Positions 38,087-46,523 are shown, counted from the stretch's first letter. The stretch: 64,000 nucleotides of DNA from Aliiroseovarius salicola (GCF_027891095.1 NZ_JAQIIO010000001.1:151001-215000), one strand, 5' to 3'. Notes: a model not told the origin generated them from the sequence alone. A program made the numbers and translations.

Positions 38087-38514
38087 CCAAGACCATTCTC
38101 TGCGCCGTAGACATCAATCGCCCGGTAGAGGATCGCAAGGTCCTCGAAAGGGCAGCGCAACTCGCGGATATGGATAGCGCACAGCTTGATATCGTCACTG
38201 TGGTCCCCGATTTCGGCGCCAATATTGTGGGGGTGTACCTGCAAGACCACCATGTCACCACCGCACAAGACAAGGCCAAGGAACTGTTGAATGAGTTTTG
38301 CGAAGAGACGCTTGGTGCTGATGTAAACGCCAAAACCCGGCACGTCGTTGCAATTGGCTCTGTCTACGAAAAGGTGCTGCAAACAGCAGAGCTGAACAAA
38401 GCAGACCTGATCGTGATTGGTGCACATCGCCCCGATTTGAAAGATTATCTGCTTGGCCCGAACGCCGCCCGTATCGTGCGACATTCGGATGCGTCAGTTT
38501 ACGTGGTTCGTTGA
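38083..38514 (+). CDS. universal stress protein, TeaD-like
   Basis: A 143-residue UspA-fold protein. The ATP-binding motif is intact: VIGAHRPDLKDYLLGPNAARIVRHSDASVYVV follows the G-x-H-x9-G-(P/S/N) pattern in two blocks (GAHR, LLGPNAARI). In Halomonas the Usp protein TeaD binds ATP and down-regulates the ectoine TRAP transporter TeaABC from the same operon. The tight coupling to the permease gene (ATGA) supports the same kind of control here (inference). Confidence 0.92.
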   Translation: MTKTILCAVDINRPVEDRKVLERAAQLADMDSAQLDIVTVVPDFGANIVGVYLQDHHVTTAQDKAKELLNEFCEETLGADVNAKTRHVVAIGSVYEKVLQTAELNKADLIVIGAHRPDLKDYLLGPNAARIVRHSDASVYVVR

Positions 38515-38537
38515 CCTCACGGATTTAACCAACAAGG

Positions 38538-38564
38538 CAGGCCTCTTCGGGGGCCTGTTTTTTT
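38538..38564 (+). terminator. rho-independent terminator of the TRAP operon
   Basis: CAGGCCTC-TTCG-GGGGCCTG, an 8-bp stem with a TTCG loop and one T-G pair, followed by seven T. Confidence 0.9.
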
Positions 38565-38604
38565 GTTAAAGAGAGCAATTCCGAAATTTCTTCTCTGTCC
38601 CGAA

Positions 38605-38635
38605 ACAAAAGAAGCCCCGCCATTTGGCGGGGCTT
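38605..38635 (-). terminator. terminator of tRNA-Met
   Basis: AAGCCCCGCC and GGCGGGGCTT form a perfect 10-bp stem (38612-38635); on the minus strand it is followed by CTTTTGTTTC. Confidence 0.8.
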
Positions 38636-38692
38636 ACCTTTGGTCGTCGCAGCGACTTGGCCTTGAAGGGCTCCGCTGGATTGGGCCTGATA

Positions 38693-38769
38693 TGGTAGCG
38701 TGGGGCGGACTTGAACCGCCGACCCCAGCATTATGAGTGCTGTGCTCTAACCAGCTGAGCTACCACGCC
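38693..38769 (-). tRNA. tRNA-Met (anticodon CAT), elongator type
   Basis: 77 nt including an encoded CCA. The acceptor stem is GGCGTGG with CCACGCT (G-U at the first pair), the D arm contains GCTCAGCTGGTTAGAGC, the anticodon loop is CTCATAA on a CAGCA/TGCTG stem, and the T arm is GGCGG-TTCAAGT-CCGCC. The G-U first pair rather than a mismatch, and the lack of the three G-C pairs in the anticodon stem, argue against an initiator tRNA. A CAT anticodon could also be tRNA-Ile2 with modified C, but the body looks like elongator Met. Confidence 0.93.
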
Positions 38770-38863
38770 ATCTCATATCGTGGGCGGTGAGTATTCCAAG
38801 GCGCGGGCGGTGTCAAATGGAAATGTCCGATTTCCCGACACCAAGCCCGGATTTTTTCACCGC

Positions 38864-39664
38864 TCAGGCTTTCTTCTGAATCTCGACCGTATGCGGATAT
38901 GGGATCGAGATACCCTTGGCATCAAAGGTTTCTTTTACTGCTTGGGTCAGTTGGAATTTCACATCCCAATAATCCTCTGCAGCCACCCAGATTCGCGTGG
39001 TCAGATCCACCGAGCTGTCGCCAAGATTGGTCACACGCACCCAGGGTTCAGGATCGTTCATCACGCGCGTGTCAGCCTTGACCACATCCAGTATGATCCC
39101 CATCGCCACATTGGCGTCATCGCCATAATCTATCCCAAAAACCATATCAACACGACGGGTGTCATGGGCAGAATAGTTCTTGATGATAGCCCCCCATGCC
39201 TGCCCATTGGGCACAATGATCTGAACATTGTCCGGCGTTACAAGTTCGGTCACGAAAAGGTTCAAATCCCTGACTGTACCTGCTGTGCCATTGATATCGA
39301 CGAGATCACCCAATTTATATGGGCGGAACACGATCAACATCACGCCAGCGGCCAGATCCGACAACGTGCCTTGCAGAGCCAGACCAATCGCCAGAGAAGC
39401 CGCACCCAGAACCGCCACAATGCTGGTCGCTTCGATGCCAAAGATCCCCAGCACCGCGACCAGCACCATCGCCAGAATGGCCCATTTTACGATGCTTGCC
39501 AGAAAATTGCCCAGCGTCGGGTCGATGCCCTCGGTCCGGTTCACACGGTTTCGCGCAAGTGCTCCAAGGCGACCGGCCACGACCCAACCGATCACCAGCA
39601 CCACCAATGCCTGAGCCGCGCTCAAAAGAAGCGGCCCCCACACTCCAGTAATAATCTCGTTCAT
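38864..39664 (-). CDS. small-conductance mechanosensitive ion channel (MscS family)
   Basis: A 266-residue inner-membrane channel with three N-terminal helices. The pore helix is seen as VAVLGAASLAIGLALQGTLSDLAAGVMLIVFRPYKLGD with the Gly/Ala packing surface, followed by the beta domain VRDLNLFVTELVTPDNVQIIVPNG. It opens on hypo-osmotic shock to release solutes. ATG at 39664 has AAGAGA 7 nt upstream. It lies downstream of mscL with a terminator-like hairpin between. Confidence 0.93.
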   Translation of the reverse strand: MNEIITGVWGPLLLSAAQALVVLVIGWVVAGRLGALARNRVNRTEGIDPTLGNFLASIVKWAILAMVLVAVLGIFGIEATSIVAVLGAASLAIGLALQGTLSDLAAGVMLIVFRPYKLGDLVDINGTAGTVRDLNLFVTELVTPDNVQIIVPNGQAWGAIIKNYSAHDTRRVDMVFGIDYGDDANVAMGIILDVVKADTRVMNDPEPWVRVTNLGDSSVDLTTRIWVAAEDYWDVKFQLTQAVKETFDAKGISIPYPHTVEIQKKA

Positions 39665-39710
39665 TGTTCTATCTCTTGTTTGCGCCCCACCTGGGGCATT
39701 CATTCACACA

Positions 39711-39737
39711 AAAAAGGGACGGCTTCAAAGCCGCCCC
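39711..39737 (-). terminator. terminator downstream of mscL
   Basis: On the minus strand a 10-bp stem (GGGGCGGCTT with AAGCCGTCCC, one G-U pair, 2-nt loop as drawn) is followed by six T. It lies between mscL and the MscS gene, 47 bp before the latter's start. Confidence 0.8.
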
Positions 39738-39776
39738 GAAATATGCCACCGCATCTACGGCGATTGTCTGATCAGG

Positions 39777-40211
39777 TCAGGCCTTCTTCAGAGCGTCCCG
39801 AATTTCAGTCAGAAGATCAAGCTCGGTTGGACCCTCAGGTGCATCCTCAACCACTTCTTCCTCTTCCTTCTCGGCTGCTTCTTTCACTTTGTTCACATAG
39901 CGCACGAGCATGAACACCACAAAAGCGATGATCAGGAAGTTGATCACGGCCATGATGAAGGCACCATATGCGAAGACGGCGGCGCCAGCTTCACGAGCTG
40001 CGTCCAACGAAGCACCTTCGGCAACTGTTCCAGACAGCACAGCGTACATGTTGGTGAAATCTACGCCGCCCATGAACAATCCGATGAACGGGTTGATCAA
40101 ATCACCAACCATCGATTTCACAATCGCTGTGAACGCCGCACCGATAATGATCCCTACGGCCATATCCATGACATTGCCCTTGGCAATGAAATCCTTGAAT
40201 TCTTGTAGCAT
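39777..40211 (-). CDS. mscL: large-conductance mechanosensitive channel MscL
   Basis: A 144-residue MscL. The N terminus [31 protein letters not shown] and the gate helix are canonical, TM2 is [20 protein letters not shown], and the C-terminal bundle helix ends [15 protein letters not shown]. The periplasmic loop has an Ala-rich segment ([23 protein letters not shown]). It forms the emergency osmotic release pore. Two different tension-gated channel genes lie side by side here. Confidence 0.96.
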   Translation of the reverse strand: MLQEFKDFIAKGNVMDMAVGIIIGAAFTAIVKSMVGDLINPFIGLFMGGVDFTNMYAVLSGTVAEGASLDAAREAGAAVFAYGAFIMAVINFLIIAFVVFMLVRYVNKVKEAAEKEEEEVVEDAPEGPTELDLLTEIRDALKKA

Positions 40212-40316
40212 ACTCGCCCTTTCCCTGTTTCACGCCCGGTTATACCAGCTTGTGCTTTTACCCTAATGCGACGCGTCAGGGTTTGGGAACAGGGGAATTA
40301 GCATAAAGGACTCCCC

Positions 40317-40766
40317 TCAGGAGGGGAGCACACCAGTCAGGACATAGCGCAAGATTTCAGCAACCTGGCCCGGCTCGCGCGCAACAGCCAGGGCGGCAGC
40401 GTCCACCTCTTTCAGGGCATGGTCGTGATCAGGTTGTTGCAGAACAATCAGCGATTTGCCCTTGGCCGCAGCATAGCCAGCATCAAAGGCGGCATTCCAC
40501 TGGCGGTATTTTTCGCCAAAACGCACCACAACCACGTCGGCCTCTTCGATGCCTTTGCGGGTGCGGATCGCGTTTATCAACGCGCCTTTATGATCGTGCC
40601 AATATTTGTTTGGCTCTTCCCCGAGGATCGCCACACCGCAATCATCCGACGCATCATGGTCGGTCACCGGAGCGGAAAAGCTCACATCAAGCCCATCGCA
40701 CGCCGAGATTATCTGCTCGCGCCAATCGGTGTGGATTTCACCTGATAGATATACGTTCAATGCCAT
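40317..40766 (-). CDS. YtoQ family protein
   Basis: A 149-residue protein of the YtoQ family, whose fold resembles nucleoside 2-deoxyribosyltransferases. Motifs: MALNVYLSGEIHTDWREQI at the start, FSAPVTDHDASDDCG, IEEADVVVVRFGEKYRQWNAAFDAGYAAAKGKSLIVLQ (in blocks). Function is unproven. GGAGA 6 nt before ATG 40766 sets the start. It follows mscL upstream on the same strand and lies just after pheT (51 bp), so it may be read from the phe operon. A hairpin (40311-40328) overlaps the stop codon. Confidence 0.85.
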   Translation of the reverse strand: MALNVYLSGEIHTDWREQIISACDGLDVSFSAPVTDHDASDDCGVAILGEEPNKYWHDHKGALINAIRTRKGIEEADVVVVRFGEKYRQWNAAFDAGYAAAKGKSLIVLQQPDHDHALKEVDAAALAVAREPGQVAEILRYVLTGVLPS

Positions 40767-40816
40767 AGCCATTCTCCAGAAATGGGACATGGCCCCAAGG
40801 GGCCATGTTTCAACGG

Positions 40817-43213
40817 TTAGCTTCGCAGCGTACCGCCCGTTGCCTTTTCAACCTTCTGGACAATCTTGGCGCTTACGGCCTCGATATCCTTGTCGGTTAG
40901 GGTCGCGTTGCGGGGTTGCATGCGGACAGTGATGGCGAGCGATTTCTTGCCCTCACCCAGCGAGCCGCCGATGAATTCGTCGAATACGTTCACATCGGTG
41001 ATCAGCGCCTTGTCGGCACCTGCGGCTGCATTCACCAGATTGATCGCTTCCACATTCGCGTCAACGACAAAGGCAAAGTCACGCTCGACCGGTTGCAGAT
41101 CAGATGCGCCCAGCGCCGCACGCCCCGTGCCTTTGGCTTTCGGGAAGGGCACTTTCGCCAGATGCACGGCAAAGGCCACAACCGGGCCTTTCACGTCCAT
41201 CTCAGAGATGGTTTTCGGGTGCAGCTCGCCAAAGGCACCGAGAATGTTCTTCGGTCCCAGACCCAGTTTGGCCGAGCGGCCCGGGTGCCACCAGGCATTC
41301 ATATCGCGCACAAAGGTCAGCTTGGCGGGGGCGCCAATTGCGTTCAACACCGCCTCGACATCTGCCTTGGCATCATAGGTGTCGACCGGGCGGCGCGCGC
41401 CAAAACGATCGCGCGGGCCGGTGTTACCCACCAGAATACCAGTGACCATTTGTTCGTATTCGTCCGGCTCACCACCGCTGAACACGGGACCAACTTCGAA
41501 CAGCGCCAGATCCATGAAGCCACGCGCCTGATTACGGGCAGCAGCCTGCAAAAGACCGGGCAAAAGCGACGGGCGCATGTGGCTCATTTCAGACGAGATC
41601 GGGTTGGCCAAAGCCACCTCATCCCCACCGGTACCAAAGCGTTCAGCGCTTGCCTGATCGATAAAGCTGTAGGTCACGCATTCATTGTAGCCCAGCGCCG
41701 CCACGGTGCGCCGCGCAATGCCTTCGCGTTTCTGCATCGGGGTCAGGATCGCCTTGGGCACACCCACATGGGCGCGCGGCAGGGGCTTACCAACCAGCTT
41801 GGTGAGCGAAGCCACACGGGCCACCTCTTCCACCAGATCGGCTTCCCCCAGTACGTCCGGGCGCCAGCTCGGCACATGCGCCATGTCGCCGTTCAGTTCA
41901 AAGCCCAGCGCAGTCAGGGTCGCGCGTTGCTCATCGGCAGGAATGTCCATACCAACCAGGCTCTGCACCCGGTCTGTATCGAGCTTATAGGCCCGCGCTA
42001 CATCCGGCACTTCGCCCGCGGTCACCACGTTCGAGGGCTCGCCGCCGCAGAGATCAAGGATCATCTGTGTCGCAGCCTCAATCGCAGGCGCATTATAAGC
42101 AGGATCAATACCGCGTTCGTTGCGATAGCGCGCGTCGGAGTTGATCTTCAGAGCGCGGCCTGTCTTGGCAATCTGGATCGTGTCCCAAACTGCGGCCTCA
42201 AGGAAGACATTTGTGGTTTCTTCGGTGCATCCGGTCGGCAGGCCGCCCATGATGCCGCCAATGGACTCAATGCCCTCGGCATCCGAGATCACAACTGCAC
42301 CTTCCGGGAAGGTGTATTCCTTCTCATCCAGCCCCATCAGCGTCTCACCACCCTTGGAGCGATGCACCCGCAGGTCGCCTTTGACCTTGTCGGCGTCAAA
42401 GACGTGCAGCGGGCGGTTCATGTCATAGGTGAAGAAGTTGGTGATATCGACCAGTGCCGAGATGGGACGCAAGCCAATCGCCTTCAGGCGCGCCTGCAAC
42501 CAAGCCGGAGATGGCCCGTTCTTCACACCTTTGATCAGACGGCCCATGAACACATGCGCCTCGTCTTTGGTATCTTCGTCGATGGTCACATTGATCGGGC
42601 TATCAAAGCTACCCTCGACCTTATGTTCCTTCAGGGGCTTCAGGGTGCCCAGACCACGCGCGGCAAGATCGCGGGCAATGCCGCGCACGCCGAGCGCATC
42701 GGGGCGGTTCGGTGTAATCGCAATCTCGATAACCGGGTCCACCTTGGTGGGATCATTGGCGGCAAGCCAATCGACAAACTTCTCACCGACTTCGCCCGAA
42801 GGGAGTTCAATAATGCCGTCATGCTCTTCGGACAATTCCAGCTCGCGCTCAGACGCCATCATGCCGTGGCTTTCCACGCCGCGGATTTTGCCGACAGAAA
42901 GGGTCACGTCGATGCCGGGCACATAATCGCCGGGCTTGGCAAGAACCACCGTGATGCCTTCGCGCGCATTGGGTGCCCCGCAGACGATCTGCTTTTCGCC
43001 CTCGTTGGTCTGAACCGTACAAACGCGCAGACGATCGGCATCCGGGTGTTTTTCCGCATGTGTCACCTTGGCGAGCGTGAACGCCCCCAGACGATCCATC
43101 GGGTTTGTGATCTCTTCGACTTCCAGCCCCAGATCGGTGCAGGCCTCAGCGATGTCATCAACCGAGGCTTCGGTGTCGAGGTGGTCTTTCAACCAAGAGA
43201 TTGTGAATTTCAT
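40817..43213 (-). CDS. pheT: phenylalanyl-tRNA synthetase subunit beta
   Basis: A 798-residue subunit with the full bacterial domain order: N-terminal MKFTISWLKDHLD, the tRNA-binding EMAP-like domain (VTHAEKHPDADRLRVCTV), B3/B4 editing domain (NPRDAL-type NRPDALGVRGIARDLAARG), B5 (VQSLVGMDIPADEQRATLTALGFE), the core with YNECVTYSFI, and the C-terminal anticodon-binding ferredoxin fold (ATLTDKDIEAVSAKIV). With PheS it charges tRNA-Phe. AGGAA upstream of ATG 43213 supports the start. Confidence 0.97.
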   Translation of the reverse strand: MKFTISWLKDHLDTEASVDDIAEACTDLGLEVEEITNPMDRLGAFTLAKVTHAEKHPDADRLRVCTVQTNEGEKQIVCGAPNAREGITVVLAKPGDYVPGIDVTLSVGKIRGVESHGMMASERELELSEEHDGIIELPSGEVGEKFVDWLAANDPTKVDPVIEIAITPNRPDALGVRGIARDLAARGLGTLKPLKEHKVEGSFDSPINVTIDEDTKDEAHVFMGRLIKGVKNGPSPAWLQARLKAIGLRPISALVDITNFFTYDMNRPLHVFDADKVKGDLRVHRSKGGETLMGLDEKEYTFPEGAVVISDAEGIESIGGIMGGLPTGCTEETTNVFLEAAVWDTIQIAKTGRALKINSDARYRNERGIDPAYNAPAIEAATQMILDLCGGEPSNVVTAGEVPDVARAYKLDTDRVQSLVGMDIPADEQRATLTALGFELNGDMAHVPSWRPDVLGEADLVEEVARVASLTKLVGKPLPRAHVGVPKAILTPMQKREGIARRTVAALGYNECVTYSFIDQASAERFGTGGDEVALANPISSEMSHMRPSLLPGLLQAAARNQARGFMDLALFEVGPVFSGGEPDEYEQMVTGILVGNTGPRDRFGARRPVDTYDAKADVEAVLNAIGAPAKLTFVRDMNAWWHPGRSAKLGLGPKNILGAFGELHPKTISEMDVKGPVVAFAVHLAKVPFPKAKGTGRAALGASDLQPVERDFAFVVDANVEAINLVNAAAGADKALITDVNVFDEFIGGSLGEGKKSLAITVRMQPRNATLTDKDIEAVSAKIVQKVEKATGGTLRS

Positions 43214-43262
43214 GTTCGTTTCCTCAGTCGGTTGCCCTGACGGCGTTCCTAATGGCCCCGGC

Positions 43263-43685
43263 TCAGCGGTCGGCCAAATCCTCAATCAGTTCAAAATGCT
43301 CAAACACAAGCATCATTTCCGGGTCAAACCCGCCATTGCGGGCGAAATAAGCTTCGTGCCCTTTGCGCCACCCGGCAAGGTCATCATCTTCTCCTTCCGC
43401 CAGAGCCATCTCTTCGGTGACGTCGCAAAAACGGATTTCTTCGACCTTCACGGTTTTGATCACCAGCGCGGGTGTGCCATCCCAATTGGCGGCAATATCG
43501 GTGCGGCCCACGACAGGCATCGCTTCGGGTTCGTCCCTGAAATCGGCCAGCGCACCGCAGGTGGCGCGTTTCTTGCCCGCACGGACAAGGTCGATCAGAC
43601 GCTTGGACAGCTTGGCACTGTCGCCAAACTTGAACGTCCCGGCACCGGGATAGGTGACCTGCAGGTCTTCCATCTCATCGCTCAT
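43263..43685 (-). CDS. ASCH domain protein
   Basis: A 140-residue protein with an ASCH fold: FGDSAKLSKRLIDLVRAGKKRATCGAL (the GKK-AT variant of the GxKxxTxR motif), PVVGRTDIAANWDGTPALVIKTVKVEEIRFCDVTEEMA (seen in blocks) and EGEDDDLAGWRKGHEAYFAR. ASCH domains resemble PUA domains and bind RNA or nucleosides; E. coli YqfB of this fold is an N4-acetylcytidine amidohydrolase. Its function here is unknown. It sits between pheS and pheT, overlapping the 53-residue membrane protein gene by 4 bp and ending 50 bp before pheT starts. Confidence 0.85.
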   Translation of the reverse strand: MSDEMEDLQVTYPGAGTFKFGDSAKLSKRLIDLVRAGKKRATCGALADFRDEPEAMPVVGRTDIAANWDGTPALVIKTVKVEEIRFCDVTEEMALAEGEDDDLAGWRKGHEAYFARNGGFDPEMMLVFEHFELIEDLADR

Positions 43686-43843
43686 GTCTTGTCCTCTTCA
43701 TCCGCCGCGTCCGACGAAGTGGATGTGTCATCGGTGTCCTCGTTCTCCATCGACTGATCAATGGATCGCGCAAGGCCACGCATACCCCACAGGACAAGCG
43801 CACCCATCGCCAAAACCACAATGACATTCATCCAGATCGGCAT
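43682..43843 (-). CDS. small single-pass membrane protein between pheS and the ASCH gene
   Basis: A 53-residue protein beginning [20 protein letters not shown], one hydrophobic segment, then a basic turn and a very acidic tail (ENEDTDDTSTSSDAADEEDK). Its ATG overlaps the pheS stop by one base (TAATG) and its own stop overlaps the ASCH start, so translation depends on both neighbours. The frame stays open further upstream but inside pheS. The same kind of small membrane protein at this place in relatives would confirm it. Function unknown. Confidence 0.65.
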   Translation of the reverse strand: MPIWMNVIVVLAMGALVLWGMRGLARSIDQSMENEDTDDTSTSSDAADEEDKT

Positions 43844-44916
43844 TAGCGCGACAGCCCCCCACGCATGGTTGGGACGTCCAGCGAGCTGAACCCGTAGTGG
43901 CGCAGCCAGCGCAGGTCGCTGTCGAAGAAGGCACGCAGGTCGGGGATGCCGTATTTCAGCATGGCCAGACGGTCGATGCCGAGGCCAAAGGCAAAGCCCT
44001 GCCATTCGTCGGGGTTCACGCCCGCCGCCGACAGCACTTTCGGGTGCACCATGCCGGAGCCGAGGATTTCCATCCAGTCGTCGCCTTCACCCAGCTTCAG
44101 CGTGCCACCAGCCCAGGAACAGCGAATGTCGACTTCGGCCGACGGTTCGGTGAAGGGGAAGTGCGAGGCGCGGAAACGCAGTTCGATCCCGTCGATTTCA
44201 AAGAACGCGCGGCAGAACTCTTCCAGCGTCCATTTCAGGTTCGCCATCGAGATGTCTTTGTCGATCGCCAGCCCTTCAACCTGATGGAACATCGGCGTGT
44301 GGGTCTGGTCGTAGTCCGAGCGATACACCCGGCCCGGTGCAATCACGCGGATCGGCGCGCCGGTCTTTTCCATCGAACGGATCTGCACCGGCGAGGTGTG
44401 GGTGCGCAGCACATGCGGCGGGCGATTATCGCCCTCGTCGCGGTGCATGTAGAACGTGTCAAACTCCTGCCGCGCGGGGTGGTGCGGCGGGATGTTCAGC
44501 GCGTCGAAGTTGTACCAGTCGCTTTCGATCTGCGGTCCTTCGGCGACCGAAAATCCCATGTCGCCAAAGATCGCGCTGATCTCTTCTGTCACTTGCGAAA
44601 TCGGGTGGATCGTACCTTGGCGCTGCGGGCGTCCCGGCAGGGTCACGTCGAGCCATTCGGTGCGCAGGCGCTCGTCCAGCGCGGCATCTGCCAGAGCGGA
44701 TCTCTTGGCGGAAATGGCCGAATTGATCTCATCCTTCAGCGCGTTGAGCTTTGGCCCCATGACCTGACGCTCTTCGGGCGTCATCTTGCCCAGCTCACGC
44801 ATTTTCAGGGCCACTTCGCCCTTCTTACCCACCGCCTGAACGCGGATATCCTCCAGCGCGGCCTCATCCGCGGCCCCTGCCACGGCGTCGATGTATTTCT
44901 GCCTCAGATCGTCCAT
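43843..44916 (-). CDS. pheS: phenylalanyl-tRNA synthetase subunit alpha
   Basis: A 357-residue class II synthetase subunit. An N-terminal coiled coil ([19 protein letters not shown] onward) binds tRNA; the catalytic core has [19 protein letters not shown] (motif 1), [18 protein letters not shown] (motif 2) and [18 protein letters not shown] (motif 3, with the Ala-type substrate pocket). It forms an alpha2-beta2 enzyme with PheT. It is the first gene of the pheS - small membrane protein - ASCH - pheT operon. Confidence 0.97.
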   Translation of the reverse strand: MDDLRQKYIDAVAGAADEAALEDIRVQAVGKKGEVALKMRELGKMTPEERQVMGPKLNALKDEINSAISAKRSALADAALDERLRTEWLDVTLPGRPQRQGTIHPISQVTEEISAIFGDMGFSVAEGPQIESDWYNFDALNIPPHHPARQEFDTFYMHRDEGDNRPPHVLRTHTSPVQIRSMEKTGAPIRVIAPGRVYRSDYDQTHTPMFHQVEGLAIDKDISMANLKWTLEEFCRAFFEIDGIELRFRASHFPFTEPSAEVDIRCSWAGGTLKLGEGDDWMEILGSGMVHPKVLSAAGVNPDEWQGFAFGLGIDRLAMLKYGIPDLRAFFDSDLRWLRHYGFSSLDVPTMRGGLSR

Positions 44917-45563
44917 CTTCGTCCCTTGGTTTCCTGCCGGCGGTATCGCACCGGATCACCCCCGGAGAATGCCCCGGTTTGCACCCTGCCGTGCTACCCA
45001 TTGGGACGCGAAAACGCAAGTATGCGAAGGGGGATCGGACAGGCAAGTTCTGATTAACGTGACTTAAGCGGGTTCAGTCTGCTCACCCGCGGTCCCTCAG
45101 AGCGGCTTCAGAGAGCCTAGCAAGCCGATTCGCACGCTCTTGCGCCCTGTCTCTGATTCAATCGACGTTATTTTAATCCTGTGTTTTTCATGATGTTCAA
45201 CTTCGACGAAGAAAATTTCGCAGGATGACAGGATCGTCTACTGTGCGAGAATTTGCATTGTATGAACAATTTTTTAATTACATGATATTCTCATCGCAGC
45301 AAAAATGCTGAATGCGACACCGGAGAGATTGGAAAGCAAGGTCGCTTTCGGAGCTCTCCCCGCCAAAGAGATGGCAGCCGATATCGCCCACAACGGCGCG
45401 ATGCAGTCAAACGCGAGAACACCCATGTTCGAGCCGGAGACAACCCGGCGTTCATCAACAGATCTAACAAGTCTCGGCCACCGCCAGTTGGCCAACGGCA
45501 TAGTTCGTATCGCAGACAGCCATTTTGCAGGCGCATGCAACCAACTGACCAAGGAGTCACTCA
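44917..45563. other. gene-poor region upstream of pheS
   Basis: About 650 bp. The part next to pheS (44917-45060) should hold its promoter and leader; no Phe-rich leader peptide or clear attenuator was found. The part 45130-45300 is AT-rich. Open frames of about 95-110 codons exist on both strands at 45274-45640 but lack ribosome binding sites and family resemblance, and cannot both be real. Possibly an eroded gene. Confidence 0.45.
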
Positions 45564-45851
45564 ATGATCCGCACTATCGCAATTACAGCAATCGCAATCG
45601 CCGTCACCTCAGCCGCGCCGGGATTCGCCGGTGGCAATAACCCAACCAACGCCAAGGCAATGGCGGGCGCGCTCAAATCTGGCGTCAATCAGGATCAATC
45701 CACTAAGGATTTCCTTGAAGGCGCCGGATTCGAGTCAAAGAATCCAAAAGCAGCCGTTCCGAGCATGGTGTCAGGCGGTAGCAATGGCGGCTGGGGAAAT
45801 ATAGGTTCGACCTTGACCAGCCCTGATGGCGGCTCTGTTTCGGGGCGTTGA
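45564..45851 (+). CDS. small exported protein, hypothetical
   Basis: A 95-residue protein with a clear signal peptide (MIRTIAITAIAIAVTSAAPGFA, cleavage after GFA) and a mature part of about 73 residues rich in Gly, Ser and Asn (MVSGGSNGGWGNIGSTL near the end). No Cys and no known domain. AAGGAGT 7 nt upstream of the ATG supports translation. It is isolated between a gene-poor stretch and the convergent rplT. I do not recognise it; a secreted or envelope role is all that can be said. Confidence 0.65.
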   Translation: MIRTIAITAIAIAVTSAAPGFAGGNNPTNAKAMAGALKSGVNQDQSTKDFLEGAGFESKNPKAAVPSMVSGGSNGGWGNIGSTLTSPDGGSVSGR

Positions 45852-45884
45852 AACACCACAATTAATACGCTTAGCGCGCATCCC

Positions 45885-45922
45885 AAAAAACAGAAAAGTC
45901 GCAGGGTTTCCCCTGCGACTTT
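45885..45922 (-). terminator. rho-independent terminator of rpmI-rplT
   Basis: A 12-bp perfect stem (AAAGTCGCAGGG with CCCTGCGACTTT, loop of 4) is followed on the minus strand by TCTGTTTTTT. Confidence 0.92.
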
Positions 45923-45945
45923 GATCTTTGCGTTTGATGCTTGGC

Positions 45946-46308
45946 TTAGGCCAGAGCAGCCTTGGCTTTCTCGACGATTGCGCCGAAAGCTTCCGGCTCG
46001 TGCACGGCCAGGTCGGCCAGCACTTTGCGGTCCACTTCAACACCGGCAAGGTTCAGGCCGTTGATGAAGCGAGAATAGGTCAGGGCCTCGTCATGCGAAC
46101 GGACAGCAGCGTTGATACGCTGGATCCACAGGGCGCGGAAATTGCGCTTACGGTTTTTGCGGTCGCGGGTTGCATATTGGTTCGCCTTGTCGACGGCCTG
46201 ACGCGCTACCTTGAAGGTATTCTTGCGGCGGCCGTAATAGCCTTTAGCGGCCTTGACGACTTTCTTGTGACGGGCGTGAGTTGTGGTTCCACCTTTAACG
46301 CGGGACAT
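45946..46308 (-). CDS. rplT: 50S ribosomal protein L20
   Basis: A 120-residue ribosomal protein of standard length. The basic N-terminal extension [33 protein letters not shown] and the globular [31 protein letters not shown] are canonical. L20 binds 23S rRNA early in assembly and in many bacteria represses its own operon. It follows rpmI by 14 bp; infC, usually first in this operon, is not present here. Confidence 0.98.
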   Translation of the reverse strand: MSRVKGGTTTHARHKKVVKAAKGYYGRRKNTFKVARQAVDKANQYATRDRKNRKRNFRALWIQRINAAVRSHDEALTYSRFINGLNLAGVEVDRKVLADLAVHEPEAFGAIVEKAKAALA

Positions 46309-46322
46309 ATTCTATACTCCTC

Positions 46323-46523
46323 TTAGCGGTCGTAGGGCATGTAGCCCTTGACGATCTTTGCGTCGGGGGCGGACAGGGTGGTGGTGCCACGGGCGTTACG
46401 GATGAATTTCTTCGTCCGTTTGATCATTCCGTGCTGTTTGCCAGCTTGGCTGGCCAGGACTTTGCCTGTTGCAGTCACCTTAAAGCGCTTCTTGGCGCTC
46501 GACTTGGTCTTCATCTTGGGCAT
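46323..46523 (-). CDS. rpmI: 50S ribosomal protein L35
   Basis: A 66-residue, strongly basic protein with the L35 pattern [39 protein letters not shown] and [16 protein letters not shown] 6 nt upstream fixes the ATG at 46523. Located upstream of rplT in the standard order. Confidence 0.98.
   Translation of the reverse strand: MPKMKTKSSAKKRFKVTATGKVLASQAGKQHGMIKRTKKFIRNARGTTTLSAPDAKIVKGYMPYDR

Noticed and set aside
38780..39913. A 377-codon plus-strand frame opposite the MscS channel gene
   Set aside because: Antisense shadow of a well-supported gene; residue composition (His, Gln, Arg-rich) is typical of such shadows.
40916..43240. A 774-codon open frame on the plus strand opposite pheT
   Set aside because: It mirrors pheT across almost its whole length, has no ribosome binding site or family resemblance, and is a by-product of codon bias in a high-GC gene.
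44917..45060. Attenuator with a Phe-rich leader peptide for pheS
   Set aside because: No short frame with clustered Phe codons and no clear alternative hairpins followed by a T run were found.
45274..45640. Overlapping frames on both strands upstream of the small exported protein
   Set aside because: No translation signals, and the two strands contradict each other; the plus frame also runs into the supported gene at 45564.
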